Below are positions 1-9,800 of a DNA stretch of 64,000 nt, piece by piece (position 1 is the first letter of the stretch; each line of letters opens with the position of its first letter). The notes beneath the pieces were generated by a model. The model saw only the letters and a list, made by a program, of their open reading frames with translations. It made no database searches and was not told the DNA's origin. Origin of the DNA: Thraustochytrium sp. TN22 (taxonomy: Eukaryota; Sar; Bigyra; Thraustochytrida; Thraustochytriidae); assembly GCA_013306675.1 (NCBI GenBank), contig JABLUY010000003.1, positions 70,896 to 134,895 on the forward strand. The letters are read 5' to 3'. Made by a program: the position numbers and the translations under genes.

Positions 1-8
1 TCGCCAAC

Positions 9-1874
9 ATGCAGTCCAGCACGACCATCCACGCTACGAACGACAGCGACGTCAACGGAAAGGAGGACTCCGACGTGGAGATGCGCCCACCGCATAGGGC
101 TCTTTTGCCGCGAGGTTGCAAGCGGGTTGGCATGCGCGGTGGCCGCGACGACGACGACGACGAGGGGAAGGGGGAGCATCAAGATGATGATGATGAGGAG
201 GAGGATCAGGACAAGGACGAGGAGGAGAGCCTTCAGAATCAAGAGGACGACGAGGATCTTGAAGGGGATTCGGCAAGAGACGAGTGCAGCGACAGTGACT
301 GCAGCAGTTGCAGTTCAATGCAATCTGATCTACCCCTGGAGGCCGACGAAGAGAACCCGAACGAGCATCCCGGGTCATTCGAGGTGCGTCAGCGAGCGTA
401 CCTCCGCCCTCTCGTCGCAAATTGGTTCAAAAAGCCGATCCGCTCAAGCGGCTCGGCGAAGTGCACGCTGCCTTTTGGCACGGAGAGCGAGCCGCTTGCC
501 CTCGAGCGGCTTGCACGGTTCCTGCGCACGAACTCCAAAGGTGTATGGGATGTGGCGTGTCTTCGCTCCTACGGCCTCATTGCACGACGCGACTGTCCCT
601 TCATCGCGGACTCCCCGGACGGCGCGGGCGTCTTCCTGCGCAAGGACGGCCCCAACGATACCCTTGGGAAGGCCTTCGCGCTCAAGGTGAAGACGAGCAC
701 CACCCCAGTCACCGTCACCGACCTCAAACAGCGCGTTGCCAAGCTCGGGCTGATTTGCGAGTGCGACAGCGGCACTGCGCTTTTCGCGGAGGCGGTCCCC
801 GTCCCATCTGATCGAGCCAAGTGCATCCACCACGCGGCCGTACTGGACACGCCTGTCGTGCTCATGGTATACGCCACAACGCAGGCGGTCGAGCAGGCCG
901 TGCTCGTCACGGTGCCGGAGCTTCAGCGCCAGCAGTGGCGGCGCTATCTCGCGGCGCTCGCTGACGCGTACATGCCGTTCGCCTACGGCGACGTCCTGCA
1001 GCCTCTGCCCGATGTCGCTACGGACGGCTCGCCCATCTTTGGGGCCGCGGGGAATCACCATACCGTGGATCTGCACCTCCAGCTCTGGCGCCGCCACTTT
1101 GACGACGTCAAGGCGCACGGCACGCCGCCGCCCTGCAAGCGTTTGCTCCCGCTCGCTTTCTCCTTCTCCAACCACATGATGGGCGGCGTAGATTCGGTGC
1201 GCAAGGTGGCCAAGCTGCACTTGCCATACACACCTCGCCATACTCCCAACGCGAGACTCTGGGGAGCATACTTTGACTACACGCTCTACAACGCCTTCAG
1301 GCTCTACCAGATGGCTGAGAACGAGGGTTTCATCCAGTCCTCGCCTAGCTTCGAAGCCTGGGCGCACCGCAAGAAGCAAACGTCCTACTGTTCGTTTCTG
1401 GCTGGCCTTTGGAGAGGCTTGTCGGAGCCTGTTCAGGCCATACATTACGAGAACTCCGGCGACCCGAGGCCCGAGCGCCTCGCCATCTCCAACCCGTCAT
1501 CAGTTCCGCCGTTGATCTCAGGTGGCTCGGAGGGCAAGTATCGCTGCACGCGGCTCCAAGGTCTCCTGGAGAACCGAGGCATGGGCAACCACTTCCAAAC
1601 TAGGGCCAAGTCGCGGCGCCGCTGCATCATGTGCTGCGTGACGTGCGAGAAGCACACCCAGAAGGGCACGATTGCACCGCGGCACGACCGGGAACCCCGT
1701 AAGACTCTAAAGTGGTGCATGCAGTGCGAGGCGGCTCTCTGCAAGGAGTGCTTTGTCTCGTTCCACAACTGTCGGGACCTGGTCATCCCTCATTTCGCAG
1801 GATGCTCTCCCACGAGCGTTTCCACGCCAACAGGGTCGTCGAATACGTCTACGCCACCTTCGAGTAGCTCCTAA
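9..1874 (+). CDS. YqaJ-like nuclease / piggyBac C-terminus chimera
   Basis: The 621-residue protein is transposon-related. Residues 40-125 are a strongly acidic, disordered stretch. Residues about 150-310 look like a YqaJ/lambda-exonuclease PD-(D/E)xK fold: a G-T-E-x-E helix at 157-161, SPDG at 202-205 and KVK at 226-228, followed by an HH-containing helix at 274-275. The usual ExK acid is replaced by Lys, so nuclease activity is doubtful. Residues 390-470 match the end of piggyBac transposases, including MGGVD (391-395, the third catalytic Asp of the family) and the following Trp/Tyr/Asn-rich helices. Residues 539-588 form the piggyBac-type cysteine-rich zinc domain (Cys 539, 542, 543, 546, 570, 573, 578, 581, 588). 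The first two DDD aspartates are not visible. The frame is open to the left window edge, so the true start may lie outside. No TTAA target site or terminal repeat is seen 3' of the gene. It may be a domesticated or composite element. Confidence 0.7.
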   Translation: MQSSTTIHATNDSDVNGKEDSDVEMRPPHRALLPRGCKRVGMRGGRDDDDDEGKGEHQDDDDEEEDQDKDEEESLQNQEDDEDLEGDSARDECSDSDCSSCSSMQSDLPLEADEENPNEHPGSFEVRQRAYLRPLVANWFKKPIRSSGSAKCTLPFGTESEPLALERLARFLRTNSKGVWDVACLRSYGLIARRDCPFIADSPDGAGVFLRKDGPNDTLGKAFALKVKTSTTPVTVTDLKQRVAKLGLICECDSGTALFAEAVPVPSDRAKCIHHAAVLDTPVVLMVYATTQAVEQAVLVTVPELQRQQWRRYLAALADAYMPFAYGDVLQPLPDVATDGSPIFGAAGNHHTVDLHLQLWRRHFDDVKAHGTPPPCKRLLPLAFSFSNHMMGGVDSVRKVAKLHLPYTPRHTPNARLWGAYFDYTLYNAFRLYQMAENEGFIQSSPSFEAWAHRKKQTSYCSFLAGLWRGLSEPVQAIHYENSGDPRPERLAISNPSSVPPLISGGSEGKYRCTRLQGLLENRGMGNHFQTRAKSRRRCIMCCVTCEKHTQKGTIAPRHDREPRKTLKWCMQCEAALCKECFVSFHNCRDLVIPHFAGCSPTSVSTPTGSSNTSTPPSSSS

Positions 1875-1948
1875 CTGTCAGAGCCGCCAGACGACAACAC
1901 TATCATTCGCTGCCTTGTATGCTTCTGCGCTTTACTTTCTTTCTAGAG

Positions 1949-2208
1949 TCACTTGGAGTACAACTCAATGTGAGGGATGTCGCGAAGCTTCTGCCACTCA
2001 ATCTCGATCAGACGCGAAATGGAAGAGACGCAGTTCTGACCGATGATGTTTTTCTCCACGCAAAACTGGCCAGCCTTGGCGACTGCATCATCGTTTTCGG
2101 TGACGACGAGCACGTGACGCTCGTTGTCCACGTTGATTTGCAGGGTCACATGGGGCTCATTCGCTCGCACCTTGACGTCCACGCCAGCGGCCGCCGGCGT
2201 CGCGGGCG

Positions 2209-2240
<32 letters not shown>

Positions 2241-3526
2241 ATCGCATTCTGTGGCGCAACTTCCTGCTGCGGCTGGAGAAGGTCCTGAACGAGCGGCTCC
2301 TGACCAGCGGCCGCGGCAGCCGCGACCTGGGCGCGAAGCTCCTCGGAAAAGGCGTTGGATCCCTGCGACGGCTGGCGCAGCGTCATGGGGATCATGTTCT
2401 GGTTCTTCTCGGAGACCCAGAAGCTGCGCACCTCCATGGCCGTGCCCGGGATGATCTCCAGCGTGTTCGGGTGGGAGAGGCTGGCGAGGAGCGTGTGAGG
2501 GCCCGACTTGAGGTTGAAGAACTTCGGGTAGTAGCTTTCCTCGAAGATGGGCCAGCAGACCTGGTGCACTGCGGCGTCAAGCTGGAGGCAGATGAAAGAG
2601 TTCTGGAAGAGTCGGCGGAACTGCGTGAGGTTGGCAGCCGTGAGAATATGCAGGCGCACCTCAAAGGTGCCAGAAACGGCAAACTCCTCCGTAGGGTACT
2701 CAATGCCGACCTGCGGGATGGAGATGGTCTCGGTCTCTGGCTCCTCGTCCTCGTCGGTCCCCTCTTCGCCATCGGCGTCCTCATCCTCGTTCTCTGCACG
2801 CTCCGCCTTGCGTCGCGCGGCGGCCTCCTCTTCATCGGGCGCAGGCGTCATGAAAAAGGTGGACTCCGCGACGCTCTCGTCGATGAGTTCCTCGCCGGTG
2901 ACGGGGTCTACAAGCTTCGCGACGAGATGGTGCGGGCCTTGGGCCAGGTTCGTGTAGAGCGGAAAGCGCGAGAGGCCAAAGATGGGCCAGCAGGCGAAGT
3001 CCGAGTCATCGAGCGAGATGCAAATGTTGGAGCTGTTGTACTTCTCCTGGAAGCGGGTCACGTTCGCACAGTTCGTGTTCACGTTGAGCTGCACGGCCAC
3101 AGCGCTGCCTTCAATCTCGCTGCCGTTGACGGGGTTTACCACCGTCAGATTGCCGGAGATGTCCTCGAAGGCGACGTCCTCCACCGGCTGCGCGGCCTCG
3201 TCCGTGTCAACGTCGGCGTCGGCGTCGGCGTTGGTGAGGCCGGCCTCGCACTGGGCGCTGCTGCCGTTGGCGCCGGCCTCGCCGCAGTCGACGATCTCCA
3301 GGCCATCCTCGTCTGCCGGCTGGGTCAGCGCGACCGCGTCGGCCTCTGCGGCCCTGGCCCTGGCCTCGGCCGCGTCCGCGGCGCCCGCGCCGGCCTGCAG
3401 CGCGCCGTCGACCGCGGCCAGCGCGGCGCGATCCTCGATGCTCCATCCCGCATCCTCCGCGCGCGTCGGCGGCGCCGCCAGCGCGTGCAGCACCAGCACC
3501 AGCAGCGCCAGCAGCGGAGACCGCAT
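1949..3526 (-). CDS. Secreted two-repeat protein with polyQ linker
   Basis: The 525-residue protein starts with a clear signal peptide (residues 1-23, Leu/Ala-rich, ending near TRAE). Two related segments of about 80 residues follow. They share an I-C-hydrophobic-x-L-D start, a C-W-P-I-F core (179-183 and 324-328) and a G-P-H-x-L-x-A-x-L-x-x-P strand (197-208 and 342-353). They look like beta-sandwich domains, probably disulfide-bonded. An acidic linker (230-265) separates them. A polyglutamine run of about 10 (encoded by CTG repeats at 2210-2240 on the top strand) precedes a C-terminal alpha/beta segment with two cysteines. N-glycosylation sequons are present. I do not recognise a named family; similar GPHxLxAxL repeats accompany glycosyltransferase-like secreted proteins in some protists, so a cell-surface or carbohydrate-linked role is only a guess. 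It is convergent with the upstream transposase-like gene, 74 bp away. Confidence 0.8.
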
Positions 3527-3860
3527 CTTCGCAGGGGCCTGGCGTGCGGGCAGCGGCGGCGGTGGCGGCGGCGGCGCGATCGGGTTCTGGTCGCGGGGCC
3601 GAGTCGGAGTCCGGGCCTCTCCATGTCAAGCTCTCTGCTGGAAATGGGACGCGGCCTAACGGGCGCGCGCGAGTGAGCGCTCGCGGCTCGCTCGCGCGCC
3701 GGCGGCGGCCTCCGCGACCTCGAATTCAAATTCGAAAGGGCCTGGGCCTTGCGCAGGTCCGGCGGCGGCTGCGGCGGCGGCGGCGGAGCGGCGGCGGCCG
3801 CGGCGGCCGCGGCGGCCGGCCGGTCGGTCGGTCGGTCGGCCGGTCGGTTGGTCGGCCAGG
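3527..3860. promoter_or_regulatory. Divergent promoter with GGTC microsatellite
   Basis: This 334-bp gap separates the divergent starts of the secreted protein and the C2CD5-like gene. It holds GAGTCGGAGTCC at 3601-3612, a GGC-rich run at about 3760-3820, and a CGGT/GGTC tetranucleotide tract at 3821-3857 that ends three bases before the C2CD5 start codon. No TATA box is evident. Confidence 0.5.
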
Positions 3861-6800
3861 ATGCCGTCGACGGTGAAGATCCGCGTGGTGGAGGCGCGCG
3901 ACCTGCCCGTCATGGACAGGACGTCGAACCTGACGGACGCCTTCGTGGAGGTGCGCTTCGCCAAGGAGACCTTCCAGACGAAGATTGCGCGCAAGACGCT
4001 TGACCCGCGCTGGAAGGAGGAGACACGCTTCCAGGTGGCGGACGATGCAGACCTGCAGAATGAGCCGCTCGTCTTTCGCGTGCTGGACCACGACGTCTAC
4101 TCCGCCGACGACCTCATTGGCACGGTGTCCATCGGGCTTGGTCCGCTGATGCAAATGGCAATCGACTCTGCCTACCGGCCCGTGGCCGAGGGCCCCAGCG
4201 CGTCAACCCTGCAACGCTCTGTCTCCATGCCCTTGGACGGGAGTAGCCCAACGGGCGACTTTGGCTCGCCCGGCGCCGCGGCCGCCGCGGCCGCCGCCAG
4301 CCTGGGCGACCCAGAGAGTAGGGCGCACGCTCTGGCACTCGCGCTCACGGCAGAGTCAAACCCAGCGCAATACGAGCGCCATGAGGAGGACCAGCTCTCC
4401 GGCTGGTTTCCCATCTACGATACGCTGAACGGCATTCGCGGCGAGCTCTTCGTTGTGGTCAAGGTGACATCCAATGTGGACGAGAACCCATGGAAGGATT
4501 CTTCCGCCGGCGTGCGCTTCTTCGCGGCTTCAGCGCTGGAGCCGCGCGTGCTCGCTGTGCGTGGCGTCTTGGGCTTTGTCGAGGAGCTCGTCGTGGAGGC
4601 GGATCCCGAGTACGAGCTCTTTGACAATTTCCGCACAGCACGCAAGAGCAACGAGGCGCGCCAGGTGCTCTTGTACAAGCTCTCGTGCCAGCTGCGCCGG
4701 CAGATCGGCAAGAAGGTGCTGGAGCTCGGCGGAAACGCCGTCATCGGCTACGAGCAGACCTTCGACGTGGAAGGCGATTCTGGCATTGTGGCTCGCGGCT
4801 CCGGCACAGCATGCATCATCGAGTCTACGGCCGGTAGTCCGCTCGAGGACGCTGTCGTGCTGCCGGGGTCCGTCGGCCCGCTGGCAAGGCCCATCGCGAG
4901 CCAGATCCCCTTGCTTCCGCCCCCAGAGGGCATGCCGGGCGCGCTCGGCGCCCTGGAGGCACTCGCAAATCTAAATTTCCCCCCTCTTGCCTACCTGTAC
5001 GGCGGCATCCAGGTGCTGTCTGCGCAACACTCTTCCGGTCCGCGGCGTACGCAGTCGGAGGGCAGCCAGTCGCGGTCCACCCGCCCTGGCAGCCCGACGC
5101 GGGACGCCGAGAGCGGAGAGGCGGATGACTCTAGCCCCAGCGCGCGGCCGCGCCGCGTCCTGGATCTCGGTGGCAAGTCCGGCGGCGGTGGCGGCGGCGG
5201 CGGCGGCGGCAGCGGCGGCAGCAGCGACAGCTCTGATTCTGATGAGGACGGCGCGGGTGCCGGCACGGGCGCTGGCGCGGCACAGTTCATCCGCAGGCTT
5301 CCCGGTCTCGAACGCGAAGTGATGCTCGTGACCGCGACTAGCCTCCCCATGAATGTACCGATGCGCCTTGGCGGTGTCGTTGCGTCAAGATCCGTCAAGT
5401 TCTTGGGCCGTCTTGCAGCCAAGCTGGCAGACCAGGAGACGCGCGACGAGTGGTGGGCGGAGATTCGCGAGGAGATCCGCTCCCACGCACGCTCCCTGCG
5501 TTGCAGGTACGTCATTGGCTACCAAGAGGACTGCATCGTGCACGACGACGTCTGCATTCTGCAAGCCTCTGGGACGGCCGCCATGGTCATTTCCGACCGA
5601 CCGATGTGGAGCGTGGTCTCCGCGTCGGAAGCACTTCAGGCGCGCGCGCGGCTCTCGCGCGCTCAGCAGACGCGGGTTCTGTCCATCCATGATCGCATGG
5701 AACACAGCCGGAGTCCCTCGTCCGGGTCCGCAACGCCACCCCTCTCGGGCGGCGGCATTGTGGCAGACCTCTTGGCCCGTGCCTCGGACCCGCATGGCTA
5801 CACGGCCAGCGCTGCCGGCGCCAAGGGCTTGACGCGCGCCCAGAGCTCGTCCGGGAGTCTGGCCGAGGCGCGCTGGCAAGGGGCCAGCTATTCGGACTAT
5901 CCTGGTGTAAGTGCGGCCTTGCCGTCAACTAGTGCTACGAGCGCCACGTCTTTGTCCGAGGGAGACCTGGTTGTCGTCGAGCTCCCGCCGCCGGGTCGCC
6001 AGCGCTTCAGCCACTACTTTCAGCTCCGGCAGGACATGGAGGATTGGCAGGCCAAAGCCGAGGAGAAGCGCCGTGAGCGTCGCGAACGCAAGCACGCCAA
6101 GCTCACGGAGCGCACCGGGGGAGGCCGAGGAGGTGATGCCGCAAATGGTGACGACGGAGGCCAGCCGACCCTCAGTGGCGGAACCACCACAGTCACCACG
6201 GCCGGTGGCGGTTCCGGAGGCGGTGGCGGTCTTGATGGTGGTGGTGGTGGTGGCGGTGGCGGCGGCGGCAGTGTGGGCAGCAATGTCATCAGTAGCAACA
6301 CCATGACTGGGATCCTCACTGGGGACGCTGTGAAGCCTGGCGGGCCGAGCTCGCCGCGGCCTTCAATCGTGAGCCCGCCTTCGCCCGTGCACCCAAACTC
6401 GACGGAGGCCGCTGCGGGCGCGAACAATCCTGGCCCTGCGGACATGGACGAGCCCGAGGGCCGTCCGCGAAGCGCGAGCAATGTGGAGGCGCACCTGCGC
6501 AGGCAGCGCCGTCGCGAGGCGCGACCAGTGCTGCCATGCGCCATTGTGCACGCTCCGTACCCCCGGGGCAACGCGCCCTTCGCGAACATGCGGCTCGTGC
6601 CGTGCGGGCTCTGCCACAAGAAGTGGGTGCCCGAGGTCATGCTCTCAACGACGGAGATCCCCCCTCTTCTGCCCATCACAGGCCACGGCGTCCTGATCGA
6701 GGCGCGCATCTGCAGGGTACGGCCCAAGCTCAACTCCAAGGCGGAGAACCGCGAGGTGGATGCGTCCGTGGTCTCTGACAACCTAATCTTCCTGGAGATT

Positions 6801-9800
6801 GAATTGCACAAGCAGCTGATGCTCAAGCTCAAGCTCATGGGCATGAATGCAGCGTTTGGCCTGCGCTCCCAGGTGCACATCGGCTCAAGCCTGATGGTGG
6901 GCGTCACGACGGCCACCGCCGTGCACTCGCCAGCGCTGCCGCCGCCGGCAGTGCTGCAGATCCACCGCAGCATTGAGGTGGAGGACCAGGAGGATCGTGA
7001 GCTCTTCAAAATCCAGAAGAAGATTGAGCGCGTTGCGGTGGCGAATCGTGACCGCATGCTCTCCATGGCGCGCGTTGAGGCGCATGCGTACCGGCGCGCA
7101 ATCGCCACAGCGAAGCGCCGCATGCAGCGCGCGACGCGGGCCTCTCGCCGGCGCTGGCAGCAGGAATATCTACTGGAAGGCCGCAAGCGGCGCGCGCGGA
7201 AGCGGCAGCGGCGGCGGCGGCAGCGCGGCCGGGACGCACAGAGGCTCTCGCGGCGCTCGCGCGAATCGGTCTCGCAGCCTCATCGCGAGGAGTCGGCCCC
7301 TGCGGGCGGCGTCAATGCCGGCGGCAGTGGCGGCAGACCTGGTCACCTCGGAAGCGCAGATGCTTCGGCACTGGGCGGCTTTCGCACCGGAGAGAGTGGC
7401 GTGGACACGGATGATTTGCGCTACGAGTCAGAGCCCACACCGGTGCCGCGCTCGGACTCGCAGCGCCAAGGCCACCGTTCGGAGGAGGACGAGGACGAGC
7501 CGGGCTCCGAGAGCGGTAACCGGTCCTCCTCGACGCGCCGCAGCTCCTCGCGCGCCGCCGGGCGATCGCGCACGAACCCGGTGTCGGTCCTCGCCCGACT
7601 CGCGCGGCGGCGACCGGCGCCCTCGGAGGACGGTGTCGCGACCAAGGCCTCCTTCTCCTCCACAACCACTGCTGCAAGCCCTGCCGCGCTCCATCAGGCT
7701 GGAAGCGCCGCAGTTCCGTCGACCAGCGCGAGCGGCGCCTCGGCCGCCTCAACGCCAACCCCCACGCCCCTCGCTACGCCTACGCCTACTCCGGTGGCAA
7801 CGCCCACGCCCACGCCCACGTCTGGGGGCGATACCTCGGCAGCGACGCTTTTGGGCGGTGTCAGCGGCGCGGGCCGCGAGTGGTCTTCCGTCCGCGGTTC
7901 GCGCGACCAGGTGCGCGGCGACGCCTTGCGTGAGGATGCGCAAGAGGCGGTTGAGAACGACGACGGGTTGGAGGAGGGTGAAGACACCACGGATGCGGTC
8001 CATCAATCGCATGGGCCAGACGCCGACCCGCAGCACCAGCAACACCAACAGCAGGTGTCCGTGTGGAGACGGCTCCGTGCAAAGACGCGCGACCTGAACC
8101 GGCCCACCTCGTCTCGGGGCCATGGTCAGCCGCCGCAGCAGCAGGCGCAGCAGCAACAACAGTTGCGCCAACAGCACGGGGCCAGTAACAGCCCGGGCAA
8201 GGTCGCCACCGGGCGTTCCATGCGGCAGCGGTACAACTCTGACCCACACGTGATGCAGCGCAGGACTGGGGACGACGAGCATGGGTCAGATGCGGAGCAC
8301 AAGGCGTTCGCGGAAGCCAACCGCGCCGTGCACGGGTTGCTAGGCAGCGGCGCGAAGAAGGCTGGGAACCCGGGCACCGGCGAGGAGGGCACCGGCAAGG
8401 CCAGCACGGGGGATGGTCTGAGCAGCGCGGCCAAGGCGATGTTTGCTCCGTTCGCGCGCAACAAGCGTCAAGGGGCGGACACTGTGGGCAAGGGACCCGC
8501 GCACCTGGCCCCAGGGGTTTCGGGCGAGCCGCTCCTCAAGGGCGGCGACGGTGAGGAGAAGCCCGCAAACGCGGCGACTGTCATGTCAGCCGCCCTGCAA
8601 AAGGCGCGCAAGGACAAGGGCGCTAGCAACAGTGGCGGTGGCATCAGCTTGATTGCCAAGCTGCAACGGCGGTCGTCGGTCGGCCTGCAGCCGGGCAGAG
8701 ACGAGCACGCCGCGTCGCGACGGTCGCGACGAGGCCTCCTGCGCGATGTGGACTATCGCGGCGATGACGAGGCGGACGACCTGATCGAGGAGGACGAAGA
8801 CGCGCACCGCAGCGACGACGCCGTGGGCGGCGTGGCGCTTCGGCGGCGAGGGTCCGGGGGCGGGGCCAAGGATGCGGCGCGCGAGGAGAAGGGCGCGGCG
8901 CTGCGCACGACGGGGCTTCGGACAAAGCGCGTATCAGACCTGTCGCAATCGTCACCCACTGGCAAGCGGCTGCGGAGCGGCAACTCACGCAACCGCGGGA
9001 CCGGCGGCCTGTTCTCATCGTCGCGCCGGCGCGGCCGCAAGTCGTCCTCGTCTCGCAAGAAGCGCCGCTCGAGGCGCAAGGGCCAGCAGGCGTCGCGCGA
9101 GCATCTTCGGGACGCCGACAGCGACGCGTCCCGTGAATCGTCGGTGTCGCGGTCCACCGGGTCCTCGTCTCGCGCACGCCGTGCCGCGCGGTCGCAGCGG
9201 TCACACTCGCCCACGTCGTCTCGTGCGAGTCGGTCCAGGTCCGGGTCATCCTCCCCGATGGGGTCGAGCGTGACGTCGACGACCTCGTCGTCGTCCTCGT
9301 CTGGATCGTCCTCGTCCTCGTCCTCGTCCTCCTCGTCCGGGTCGTCCTCGTCGCTTTCGTGGACGTGGGCGGGTCAGCACCTGGAGGCCATCAACGACCC
9401 GGTGCCGCTGCTGAGCGACTCGGACGACGAGTGTCGTGCGCAGGAGTCATGGTCATCTTCGTCGTCGAGCACGAGCGGATCCTCGTCGTCGAGCAGCGAG
9501 GGCAGCGACATCGAGGACTCGCGCGCCAAAGCGATGCTGGCGGAGGTGCGCAGCAAACGGCAGACCTTTGTGATCGAAGTGGATGACGAGCCGGACGAGG
9601 ACATCATGGCTGTGCTCCTTGACAAGCAGCCTCCCGCGGGCATTACGTTCTGCAATACCATGGTGCTGCCGCAGGGCGGTGTCGGCTTTGCAGAGGCTGG
9701 GCGGGCGGGTTTGTCGTCAGCGACCGCGAGGCCGGGCGCCGCCTCCGGCGCCAACGGTGGCTCCGGTGTGCGCAAGTCGCAGCTGGTGACGATGATTGTG

